64,000 nt of DNA from Jiulongibacter sp024742395 (GTDB taxonomy: Bacteria > Bacteroidota > Bacteroidia > Cytophagales > Spirosomataceae): positions 3,906,001-3,970,000 of the forward strand of contig OZ252236.1 of NCBI GenBank assembly GCA_965249455.1, written 5' to 3'. The position numbers and the translations under genes were made by a program. Positions within the stretch are counted from its first letter, which is position 1, and each line of letters begins with the position of its first letter. Shown here in pieces: positions 17,749 to 25,563 of the stretch. The notes under the pieces are model-generated. The model ran no database searches. It saw nothing but the letters and a program-made list of their open reading frames with translations, and was not told the origin of the DNA.

Positions 17749-17756
17749 TAGCTTTG
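17749..17756 (+). promoter_or_regulatory. -7 box immediately before the DEAD-box helicase gene
   Basis: TAGCTTTG matches TAnnTTTG and ends only 4 bases before the ATG at 17761, so a transcript from it would be leaderless or nearly so. Confidence 0.4.
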
Positions 17757-17760
17757 CAAA

Positions 17761-19068
17761 ATGAAAAAAGATCAGCAGGCTATTCTTCAAAAATTAGGGA
17801 TTGATAAACTCAATCCTATGCAGATTCAAGCCCAAAAAGCTATTTTAACTAACAATGAAGTAGTTCTCCTCTCCCCTACCGGAACAGGAAAAACACTGGC
17901 TTTCCTTTTGCCAATAATTGAAGAATTAGATTCAGACCTTGATCAGGTGCAGGCCCTAATTATTGTTCCTTCACGCGAACTCGCCATTCAGATTGAGAAC
18001 GTAGTGCGTGAAATGGGCAGCGGATTTAAAACCAATGCTGTATATGGTGGCCGAGCAGGTTCTAAAGACAAAATAGAACTGAAACATGCACCTGCCATCT
18101 TAATAGGAACACCAGGCCGAATTGCTGATCACCTAAGAAGACAAAATTTCCTTACGGATGATTTAAAAGTACTGGTGCTGGATGAATTTGACAAATCTCT
18201 GGAAATAGGCTTTGAAAAGGAGATGAGAGAGATCATTCACTATCTGCCTTCTCTTCAAAAGAAAATCTTAACCTCTGCTACTCAAAAAGTAGATATCCCC
18301 GATTTTTTAAAAGTAGACAAACCTAAAAAGCTTGATTTTCTTGGTGAAGCCAAAAGCCAATTGAAAATCAAAATTGTAAAATCTCCTACAAAAGATAAGC
18401 TTGATACACTTGCGAGATTGCTGGGACATGTAGGTAAAGGAAGAGGAATCATCTTTTGTAATTTGAAAGATACCATACAGTGGGTAAGTGATTACCTGAC
18501 TGATAAAAACATTGGTCATGCCTGTTTCTACGGTGGTTTGGAGCAAGTAGACCGCGAAAGAGCCTTGATAAAATTCAGAAATGGAACTCATAATTACTTG
18601 CTCGCCACAGATTTAGCCGCCAGAGGAATAGATGTTCCTGAAATTGATTTCATCATTCATCTTCAGTTGCCTTACAAAGAAGAGGAATTTACCCATAGAA
18701 ATGGAAGAACAGCCCGTATGCATGCTGAAGGAACGGCTTATATCATAAAATCACCCTCAGATAGGCTACCCGACTTCATTCAAGGAGCAGAGGAAGAAGA
18801 ATTAACGACCGTTTTTCTTCCTTTAGATAGCATGGAATGGACCACCCTATTCATTTCAGGAGGTAGAAAAGACAAAATTTCTAAAGGAGATATAGCCGGA
18901 CTTTTCTTTAAACAGGGCAAGCTGGAAAAAGATGAACTCGGGAATATTGAATTAAAACAAGATTGTGCATTTGTAGCCGTTCCTGCCTCCAAAGCAGAAA
19001 GACTAATAAAACAATTAAGCAATACCCATTTAAAAAAGAAAAAAGTCCGAATAAGCCTTTTGGAATAA
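17761..19068 (+). CDS. DEAD-box ATP-dependent RNA helicase with DbpA-like C-terminal domain
   Basis: 435 residues. Motifs in order: Q-motif LNPMQIQAQ (residues 17-25), Walker A SPTGTGKT (38-45), PSRELAIQ, TPGRIADHL, motif II as DEFD (141-144) instead of DEAD, SAT, the second RecA domain with LLATDLAARGID, and motif VI HRNGRTAR. The C-terminal about 75 residues (FISGGRKDKISKGDIAGLFF to the end) match a DbpA-type RNA-binding domain, which in DbpA targets 23S rRNA during ribosome assembly. The DEFD variant retains the catalytic Asp-Glu. Confidence 0.95.
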   Translation: MKKDQQAILQKLGIDKLNPMQIQAQKAILTNNEVVLLSPTGTGKTLAFLLPIIEELDSDLDQVQALIIVPSRELAIQIENVVREMGSGFKTNAVYGGRAGSKDKIELKHAPAILIGTPGRIADHLRRQNFLTDDLKVLVLDEFDKSLEIGFEKEMREIIHYLPSLQKKILTSATQKVDIPDFLKVDKPKKLDFLGEAKSQLKIKIVKSPTKDKLDTLARLLGHVGKGRGIIFCNLKDTIQWVSDYLTDKNIGHACFYGGLEQVDRERALIKFRNGTHNYLLATDLAARGIDVPEIDFIIHLQLPYKEEEFTHRNGRTARMHAEGTAYIIKSPSDRLPDFIQGAEEEELTTVFLPLDSMEWTTLFISGGRKDKISKGDIAGLFFKQGKLEKDELGNIELKQDCAFVAVPASKAERLIKQLSNTHLKKKKVRISLLE

Positions 19069-19146
19069 AGCCATCGGCCTTCTTGCCAAAGTCTCGGTAT
19101 TCATCGATATTTAAGCGTTTATTACTTACTAACCTATATAATATTA

Positions 19147-19911
19147 ATGAAGAAATTTAGTCTGAGTCTGCTGCTTCTGTTTTTTGTCTTTCATGCCCAA
19201 TCGCAATTTTTAGCCAAAGAATTTACGGATAGCCAGGGCACCAAACTCAACTACCGCATTCTGTACCCTGATAATTACGAGGAGGGCAAGAAGTATCCAT
19301 TGGTACTATTTTTACATGGTGCCGGTGAACGAGGCGACGATAACGAATCACAATTAAAACATGGATCTCAGGTTTTTGTAGATCTTCAAGAAGAGCATCC
19401 TTCCATAATTATTGCACCGCAATGTCCAAAAGAAGGGTATTGGGCCTCCGGCAAATTTTCCAGAAACAAATACCCGCTGGATATTGATTTCAATTATTCT
19501 TATGAGGAAAAAGAAGCTCTGCATGCTGCGGTAGAACTGGTCAAAAGCTTTGTCAAAGAAAAAAAAGCAGACAAAAAGAGAGTATACATTACAGGCCTTT
19601 CTATGGGAGGCATGGGTACTTTTGAGGCCGTAGGTCGCTATCCTAAGCTATTTGCAGCTGCCATGCCGATTTGCGGTGGTGGCGATGTAAATGCCTATGG
19701 CAAAAAGCAGGCAAAAATACCATTCTGGATTTTCCATGGTGATGTAGACGGAGTAGTACCTGTTCAAAACTCCCGCGATATGTACAAAAGACTTAAAGAA
19801 TTAGGTGCCAAAGTAAAATACACCGAATACCCTGGGGTCAATCATAACAGCTGGGATAATGTTTTCGTAGAGAAAGGTTATCCTCAATGGCTATTTCAAT
19901 TCAAAAAATAA
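19147..19911 (+). CDS. Secreted alpha/beta hydrolase (PHB depolymerase/esterase-like)
   Basis: 254 residues with a signal peptide ending HAQSQ (about residue 20). It shows the oxyanion-loop HGAGERGDD, the nucleophile elbow GLSMGGMG with the catalytic Ser, an Asp in FHGDVDGVVP and a His in GVNHNSWDN, so the full Ser-Asp-His triad is present. Related exported proteins are feruloyl or acetyl esterases and PHB-depolymerase-like enzymes; the substrate is unknown. It is 10 bp upstream of the RidA gene and probably cotranscribed. Confidence 0.9.
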   Translation: MKKFSLSLLLLFFVFHAQSQFLAKEFTDSQGTKLNYRILYPDNYEEGKKYPLVLFLHGAGERGDDNESQLKHGSQVFVDLQEEHPSIIIAPQCPKEGYWASGKFSRNKYPLDIDFNYSYEEKEALHAAVELVKSFVKEKKADKKRVYITGLSMGGMGTFEAVGRYPKLFAAAMPICGGGDVNAYGKKQAKIPFWIFHGDVDGVVPVQNSRDMYKRLKELGAKVKYTEYPGVNHNSWDNVFVEKGYPQWLFQFKK

Positions 19912-19921
19912 AATTAATTCA

Positions 19922-20386
19922 ATGCTCTTAGATAAAGTTTTCGAAAAATACGCTGACAGAATTCCTGAAGCACCTAAGCCTGCGGGAGTCTATAAACCAC
20001 TGGTGGTTACAGGTAATATGGCTTTTATTAGCGGGCATGGCCCCTACCAGCCAGGCGGCACCTTGATTTGTGGAAGAGTAGGCTCCGAAGTAGACCTGGC
20101 CTATGGTAAAGATGCCGCACTTCAAACAGGTTTGGCGATTTTAGCCACCTTAAAAGCCCATTTTGGCACTTTGACTAAAGTTAAAAGAGTCATAAAAGTC
20201 TTGGGAATGGTTAATGCTGATCTTGATTTTAAGCAGCATCCTAAAGTAATAAACGGCTGCAGCGAACTCTTTGAAGAGGTATGGGGAAATGAAAACGGCG
20301 TTGGCTCCAGAAGTGCAGTAGGTTTTGGTTCTCTACCAGACAATATAAGTGTTGAAATTGAGGTACAAGTAGAGCTAAACGATTAG
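19922..20386 (+). CDS. RidA/YjgF family protein
   Basis: 154 residues, about 25 longer than classic RidA. It matches the YjgF/YER057c/UK114 subgroup with the opening PAPKPAGVYKPLVVTGNMAFISGHGP and the conserved closing GSRSAVGFGSLPDNISVEIEVQVEL. Canonical RidA hydrolyses reactive enamine/imine intermediates made by PLP enzymes, with a key Arg in the C-terminal motif (here within VGSRSAVG). The trimeric fold is expected; the exact substrate is not known for this subgroup. Confidence 0.92.
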   Translation: MLLDKVFEKYADRIPEAPKPAGVYKPLVVTGNMAFISGHGPYQPGGTLICGRVGSEVDLAYGKDAALQTGLAILATLKAHFGTLTKVKRVIKVLGMVNADLDFKQHPKVINGCSELFEEVWGNENGVGSRSAVGFGSLPDNISVEIEVQVELND

Positions 20387-20424
20387 TCTGTACTATCTCT
20401 TCAATATTCCTTAAATTATTATCT

Positions 20425-20432
20425 TATTTTTG
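20425..20432 (+). promoter_or_regulatory. Bacteroidetes -7 box upstream of nadE
   Basis: TATTTTTG matches TAnnTTTG 20 bases before the nadE ATG at 20453. No good -33 element was seen. Confidence 0.4.
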
Positions 20433-20452
20433 CTGAGCAACATTAATCCGGC

Positions 20453-22489
20453 ATGAATATAATTAAGGTAGGCTCAGGGGTGGTAAACCAAACCCCTATG
20501 GACTGGTTTCAGAATAAGCAAAATCTTGTTGACGTCATAGAAGAAGCTCGTGAGCAGGCAGTAAGCATTTTATGTTTACCTGAACTAGCCATTTCGGGTT
20601 ACGGCTGTGAAGATGCTTTTTATTCGCCTAGTCTTAGAGAGAATGCTCTGGAGATACTTCTCGAATTAGTGGATCATACCGCTGACATGGTGGTTTGTGT
20701 GGGTTTGCCTCTTGAGGTAAACAACCGTATTTATAATGCCGCCTGCCTTATTGCCAATAAAAATATCCTTGGGTTTGTGTGTAAACAGCATTTACCAAAT
20801 TATGGTGTTTTCTATGAGGATCGCTGGTTTCAGCGTTGGCCTGCCGGTTTGAAATCTGAGATAAGCTTGAATAATATCAGTTACCCGGTAGGCGATTTGC
20901 TTTTTGAAATAGACGGTATCAAAATAGGTATTGAAATCTGTGAAGATGCCTGGGTAGCTAATAGGCCTGCTGATAAGCACTTTAATCACGGGGCCGATAT
21001 CATTTTAAATCCAAGTGCATCCCCTTTTGAGTTCTTTAAATTTCAGACCAGAGAACAGCTGATTATTGAATCTTCAAGAAACTATTCTTGCACGTATGTG
21101 TATGCTAATTTGCTGGGCAATGAATCTGGAAGGCTTATTTTTGATGGTGATGCTCAGATAGCCAGCAATGGCGTTTTGCTGGAATCAAGTCCCAGATTTA
21201 GTTATGCTAATCACACGCTTACCACCGCGGTAATTGATACCGATTTAGCGTTGATAGATGCCGTAAAAATCAAAACAAAAGCCTCTGTTCATCCCAATCT
21301 CATTAAATATGCCTTTAGTTTTCCGGATGATTTAAAGCCAAGTTATCATGTAGCTGACTTAGAGCCTTTTGAAAGAGGTGGTTTTTTAAAAGAAGAGGAA
21401 TTTGCAAGAGGAGTCTCCTTGGCTTTATTTGACTACCTAAGAAAATCAAGGTCTCATGGTTTTACTATTTCACTTTCTGGAGGGGCAGACTCCAGTGCAT
21501 GTACCGCCCTTTGTGGTCTTATGATTCGTCTGGCAGATGAAAGTATTGGCTTTGACGCCATGAAAAAGAAATTAGGTCATATTGGTAAAATCCAATCTGC
21601 CAAAACGGAGGAAGAAGTGGCTCATGAACTCATTCATACCATTTACCAAGGTTCTGAAAACAGCTCTGAAGAAACAAGAAACTCTGCCAGAGCATTAGCA
21701 GAGTCAATGGGTGCTCAGTTTTTTGATGTAAAAATCAATGGTCTGGTGGAGCAATACACTCAAATGATTGAAGAGCAAATTCATCGCAAACTCACATGGG
21801 AGAAAGACGATATTCCACTTCAAAACATTCAGGCCAGAGTAAGGGCTCCGGGAGTGTGGTTACTAACTAATATTACCGGTCATTTACTCCTGGCTACCTC
21901 AAACCGCTCTGAAGTGGCTGTAGGCTATGCCACTATGGACGGTGATACAGCAGGAAGTATTAGCCCTATTGCAGGAATAGACAAGCATTGGCTGCGTCAT
22001 TGGCTTATTTGGCTGGAAAAAACGGGCTGCGAAGTCAAAGGAAAACACATAAGAATTGATGGATTAAAGTATGTCAATGCACTGCATCCTACGGCCGAGC
22101 TGAGACCAAAAGAGTATGACCAAACCGACGAAAAAGATCTCATGCCCTATGAGATTTTAGATGCCATTGAGAAGCTGGCTGTAAAAGATAAAAAATCTCC
22201 TGTAGAGGCTTTTAAATACATGGAGGTTCTTTTTGAAGGTAAGTTTAAGCGAGAGAATATTGGAGCCTGGGTGAAAAGATTTTACTCACTTTGGAGCAGA
22301 AACCAATGGAAAAGAGAAAGGTATGCTCCTTCTTTTCATCTTGACAACAGAAATTTAGATCCAAGAAGCTGGTGCAGGTTCCCAATTCTTAGCGGGAGCT
22401 TTAAAAAAGAGATTGAAGAACTAGATAAATACCTTTCAGGAAGTACAAGTCAACAGAAAAAGGGTATTGGATTCAGGCAAAAGGGTTAG
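20453..22489 (+). CDS. nadE: Glutamine-dependent NAD+ synthetase
   Basis: 678-residue two-domain enzyme for the last step of NAD synthesis (nicotinate adenine dinucleotide + glutamine + ATP). The N-terminal nitrilase/glutaminase domain has the Glu-Lys-Cys triad: Glu44 (CLPELAISGYG), Lys111 (VCKQHLPNYG) and Cys163 (IEICEDAW). The C-terminal synthetase domain has the ATP pyrophosphatase P-loop SLSGGADSSAC near residues 340-350 and downstream LATSNRSEVAVGYATMDGD. Length and order match the glutamine-dependent type. Its last 4 bp overlap the convergent EEP-family gene. Confidence 0.97.
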   Translation: MNIIKVGSGVVNQTPMDWFQNKQNLVDVIEEAREQAVSILCLPELAISGYGCEDAFYSPSLRENALEILLELVDHTADMVVCVGLPLEVNNRIYNAACLIANKNILGFVCKQHLPNYGVFYEDRWFQRWPAGLKSEISLNNISYPVGDLLFEIDGIKIGIEICEDAWVANRPADKHFNHGADIILNPSASPFEFFKFQTREQLIIESSRNYSCTYVYANLLGNESGRLIFDGDAQIASNGVLLESSPRFSYANHTLTTAVIDTDLALIDAVKIKTKASVHPNLIKYAFSFPDDLKPSYHVADLEPFERGGFLKEEEFARGVSLALFDYLRKSRSHGFTISLSGGADSSACTALCGLMIRLADESIGFDAMKKKLGHIGKIQSAKTEEEVAHELIHTIYQGSENSSEETRNSARALAESMGAQFFDVKINGLVEQYTQMIEEQIHRKLTWEKDDIPLQNIQARVRAPGVWLLTNITGHLLLATSNRSEVAVGYATMDGDTAGSISPIAGIDKHWLRHWLIWLEKTGCEVKGKHIRIDGLKYVNALHPTAELRPKEYDQTDEKDLMPYEILDAIEKLAVKDKKSPVEAFKYMEVLFEGKFKRENIGAWVKRFYSLWSRNQWKRERYAPSFHLDNRNLDPRSWCRFPILSGSFKKEIEELDKYLSGSTSQQKKGIGFRQKG

Positions 22490-23583
22490 TTTCTAATTCT
22501 GAATTCTGCCTTTATGGGATAATGATCAGAGTTTTCAAGTTCCTTTAACGTTTCGAACTTAAGGACTTCAAAATGGTCAGAGTCGCAGAAAATATTGTCT
22601 ATTCTCAAAAAGCTGGGGAGTTTGTGATAAGTAAATCCAAAACCAAAACCAGCCTCTTCAAAGGCATTATCTAAATGTTTTTTTACTCTTCCGTAAGCAT
22701 AACCATATGGAAGTTCGTTAAAGTCTCCTGCCACTATGACAGGATAAGGACTCTTTTGGATCAGTTCTTCTATTTCATCTACCTGAAGGCTGCGATCTTC
22801 AAAACCCGATTTTAATTGACTAAGAATGTTTTTGGTTTCTTTATTTCTTACTTCTTCGTTTGACGTTATAACTTTATGCACTCTGATACCCATTGACTTC
22901 AGTTGTATATTAAATACCCTTATCGTATCTGCGTTAACCAGAATATCAGTAATTAAGACACCATTGTTATTTATTTTATAAGAAATCTCCTGCTTTTTAA
23001 GAATGGGATATTTAGAAAAAGTAGCCAGGCCGATAGCCCCGTTTTTGGTAGAAGGATCTATCTCAGAATGCATATAGGTAAAGTACGGATTCTCATCCTT
23101 CATATTTCTTATTGTATTCAGAAAAGGATGATCATCTTTATTATAAAACTCCTGAAAGCATTTAATATCGGCAGATAAAGTATCTATCCCATAGGTCAAA
23201 TCCTGAACTCCCTGCTTTCTGTTCTCATTCTTAGCTGCTCCATAATCGCAATACATAACATTATAGCTCAAAAGAGAAATTCGTTGCCCATCTACTTCCT
23301 CATCAGACCTAAGACTAAACTTGATAGTTCTTTCTATCAAAGGATAACCAATTACCAGTACGATTAAAGAAAGTAAAGCCCTTAATGAACCCGAAAAGGC
23401 ATAAAAAAAGAGGAAGAATAAATTCACAGCGAAAGCTACGGGAACGGATAGCATCAAAAAACCGCCCAACCAATGCTTTATATCGGCAGCGTATGATATT
23501 TGAAAAACCAGCAAAGCATACAAACCTGCCAGAAAATTCAAAAGAAAGAAAAACTTAGCAATAAAATCCCTTATCAATCGCAC
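22486..23583 (-). CDS. Membrane-anchored endonuclease/exonuclease/phosphatase (EEP) family protein
   Basis: About 365 residues from a GTG at 23583. The open frame reaches an ATG at 23757, but that extension is antisense to the rimP promoter and leader hairpin and is basic and low in homology character, so a GTG or TTG start near 23577-23583 is preferred. Three hydrophobic segments occupy about residues 8-85, followed by an EEP domain: LLSYNVMYCD, CFQEFYNKDD, VAGDFNELP and the closing NSDHYPIKAEF with the catalytic Asp-His. The domain probably faces the periplasm and may act on a phosphodiester or phospholipid; the substrate is unknown. Confidence 0.8.
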   Translation of the reverse strand: MRLIRDFIAKFFFLLNFLAGLYALLVFQISYAADIKHWLGGFLMLSVPVAFAVNLFFLFFYAFSGSLRALLSLIVLVIGYPLIERTIKFSLRSDEEVDGQRISLLSYNVMYCDYGAAKNENRKQGVQDLTYGIDTLSADIKCFQEFYNKDDHPFLNTIRNMKDENPYFTYMHSEIDPSTKNGAIGLATFSKYPILKKQEISYKINNNGVLITDILVNADTIRVFNIQLKSMGIRVHKVITSNEEVRNKETKNILSQLKSGFEDRSLQVDEIEELIQKSPYPVIVAGDFNELPYGYAYGRVKKHLDNAFEEAGFGFGFTYHKLPSFLRIDNIFCDSDHFEVLKFETLKELENSDHYPIKAEFRIRN

Positions 23584-23670
23584 GGTAAAACCAAATAGAG
23601 TCCGAAAGATAGCCGAAATTTTCCGACAACTAAACGGAAGTTTCGAATACAGGAAATTTGAGGGTAAAAG

Positions 23671-23701
23671 TTGGGCAAAACCAAATATTAAACTAATTTT
23701 G
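23671..23701 (+). promoter_or_regulatory. Promoter of rimP-nusA-infB
   Basis: A TTG at 23671-23673 and TAATTTTG at 23694-23701 are 20 bases apart, matching the Bacteroidetes -33/-7 pattern. Transcription should start near 23707, just before the leader hairpin. Confidence 0.6.
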
Positions 23702-23719
23702 CGAAAGAATTGGAGTGTT

Positions 23720-23746
23720 AAGGAGGGCGTCAATCCTCCTTTTTTG
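23720..23746 (+). terminator. Intrinsic-terminator-like hairpin in the rimP-nusA-infB leader
   Basis: AAGGAGG (23720-23726) pairs with CCTCCTT (23735-23741) around an 8-base loop and runs into a T-tract to 23745. It sits between the predicted start of transcription and the rimP ATG at 23778. No plus-strand gene lies immediately upstream for it to terminate, so attenuation of the operon itself is the natural reading. Confidence 0.65.
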
Positions 23747-23777
23747 TTACCCGACATTTCATTTCGATGTTTTACTG

Positions 23778-24239
23778 ATGATTACAGCCGAGCAGATAAG
23801 CAGTATTTTAGATGAAATAATTGCGGACAACAAGTTCTATCTTGTTGACCTTAAGCTAAGTAAGTCAAAAATCAAACGTAAGATAACAGTACTGATAGAT
23901 TCTGATGAAGGAATTAGTATTGACGAGTGTGGAGCTATAAGCAGAGAGCTTGGCAATAGATTAGAAGAAGAGATTGACTCTGCATTCACACTTGAAGTAT
24001 CTTCGCCGGGAGTTGATTTTCCTCTTAAATTAAACCGTCAGTATACGAAAAACATTGGGCGTACTTTGAATATTCAAACCGTTGAAGGTTCAGAAGTCAA
24101 AGGTGAATTAACCCATGTGAGTGATTCTCACATTGTAATTCAGCCCGCAAAAAAGAAGAAAGAAAAAAATCTTCCTGAGCCGGTAAGCTTGGGATTTGAA
24201 GAAATCAAAGAAGCGAAAGTTCAGATTTCTTTTAAATAA
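23778..24239 (+). CDS. rimP: Ribosome maturation factor RimP
   Basis: 153 residues from the ATG at 23778 (MITAEQISSILDE). An in-frame ATG at 23715 would start inside the leader hairpin and is rejected. RimP is needed for 30S subunit assembly. Visible features are FYLVDLKLSKSK, the conserved VLIDSDEGISIDECGAISRELG, and LEVSSPGVDFPLKL at the end of the N-terminal domain, then an Sm-like C-terminal domain with a basic PAKKKKEKN loop. It is the first gene of rimP-nusA-infB, 26 bp before nusA. Confidence 0.95.
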   Translation: MITAEQISSILDEIIADNKFYLVDLKLSKSKIKRKITVLIDSDEGISIDECGAISRELGNRLEEEIDSAFTLEVSSPGVDFPLKLNRQYTKNIGRTLNIQTVEGSEVKGELTHVSDSHIVIQPAKKKKEKNLPEPVSLGFEEIKEAKVQISFK

Positions 24240-24265
24240 ATTATTAACGATTTAGACTTAACAGT

Positions 24266-25510
24266 ATGACCAGTGGTGATTTAGTTGCTTCGTTTGCGGA
24301 ATTTGCCCGTGAGAAGAACATTGACAGACCTACGATGATCGCGACTCTGGAAGAAGTTCTCAGAACGATGATCCGCAAGAAGTATGAAGATGATCATAAC
24401 TTCGACATTATCCTGAACGCCGAAACGGGCGATTTGGAGATGTGGCGTACAAGAGAAATTGTTGACGATAACTCAGAGGATATTTGGGATACAGACAAAA
24501 TTCCATTATCCGAGGCTAAGAAAATTGAGCCCGATTTTGAAATCGGTGAAGAAGTGGCTGAAGAAGTTAAACTTGAGGATTTTGGTAGAAGAGTAGTGCA
24601 AACTGCCCGACAAACCCTTATCCAAAAGATTAAAGATTTAGAAAAAGAAATGCTTTATGATCTTTACAAAGATCAGGTTGGCGAACTACTTACTGTAGAA
24701 GTTTACCAGATTTTAGGTCGTGAAGTCATTTGTTTAGATCAGGATGGAAATGAGCTTTCCCTTCCTAAGTTTGAACAGATACCAAAAGATAGGTTCCGTA
24801 AAGGCAACAGTATTAGAACGGTAGTTCATAAAGCTGAATTAAATAACGGAAACCCAAGAGTATTACTTTCTAGAACTTCTCCTGTCTTTCTTGAAAGACT
24901 TTTTGAGCAGGAAATTCCTGAAATTCTTGATGGATTAATCTCAATCAGAAAGATTGTAAGAGAACCAGGCGACAGAGCAAAGGTGGCTGTAGAATCATTC
25001 GATGATAGAATTGATCCTGTTGGGGCATGTGTGGGTATGAAAGGAAGTCGTATTCACAGTATTGTACGGGAACTGGAGAATGAGAATATTGATGTTATTC
25101 AATGGACAGACAATGTTCCGCTTCTTATTTCACGTGCTTTGAGCCCTGCTAAAATCAGTTCGGTTCAAATTGACGAAAATGGAGAAAGAGCCTCTGTGTT
25201 TTTGAAGCCGGATCAGGTTTCATTGGCCATTGGTAGAGGTGGTTTGAATATTAAATTGGCCAGTAGGCTGATAGGTATGGAACTCGATGTATTCCGCGAT
25301 GTAGAGCAGGATTTCATTGAGGAAGATGTAGACTTAATGGAGTTTACAGATGAAATAGATGAGTGGATATTGAAAGAGCTTCACAAAATTGGGCTTGATA
25401 CCGCTAAATCTGTTTTGGCATTAACAAAAGAAGAACTCGTTAGAAGAACAGAACTGGAAGAAGAAACTGTAGCAGATGTGCTGGAAGTTCTGGCTAAGGA
25501 GTTTGAATAA
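24266..25510 (+). CDS. nusA: Transcription termination/antitermination protein NusA
   Basis: 414 residues: N-terminal RNA-polymerase-binding domain (1 to about 130), S1 domain (about 135-200, from LLTVEVYQILGREVICLDQ), then two KH domains with VGACVGMKGSRIHSIVREL and VSLAIGRGGLNIKLASRL, and a short C-terminal helical region (IDEWILKELHKIGLDTAKSV). It is shorter than the E. coli protein because it lacks the second C-terminal acidic repeat, as is normal outside proteobacteria. NusA regulates pausing and termination and could act on the leader hairpin of its own operon. Confidence 0.96.
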   Translation: MTSGDLVASFAEFAREKNIDRPTMIATLEEVLRTMIRKKYEDDHNFDIILNAETGDLEMWRTREIVDDNSEDIWDTDKIPLSEAKKIEPDFEIGEEVAEEVKLEDFGRRVVQTARQTLIQKIKDLEKEMLYDLYKDQVGELLTVEVYQILGREVICLDQDGNELSLPKFEQIPKDRFRKGNSIRTVVHKAELNNGNPRVLLSRTSPVFLERLFEQEIPEILDGLISIRKIVREPGDRAKVAVESFDDRIDPVGACVGMKGSRIHSIVRELENENIDVIQWTDNVPLLISRALSPAKISSVQIDENGERASVFLKPDQVSLAIGRGGLNIKLASRLIGMELDVFRDVEQDFIEEDVDLMEFTDEIDEWILKELHKIGLDTAKSVLALTKEELVRRTELEEETVADVLEVLAKEFE

Positions 25511-25563
25511 AAAGGTTTTATATTTATATAGTAAATCCAAAAAAGAAAGGATAACCCAGATTT

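Noticed and set aside
18963..19160. Plus-strand open frame overlapping the end of the helicase gene
   Set aside because: Overlaps the helicase C-terminus in another frame and has no family features.
23584..23757. N-terminal extension of the EEP-family protein to an ATG at 23757
   Set aside because: It would be read antisense through the rimP promoter and leader hairpin. The extension adds no membrane segment or domain, and a GTG/TTG start near 23580 fits better.
23715..23777. Upstream ATG for rimP at 23715
   Set aside because: It lies in the leader hairpin, and RimP homology begins at the ATG at 23778.
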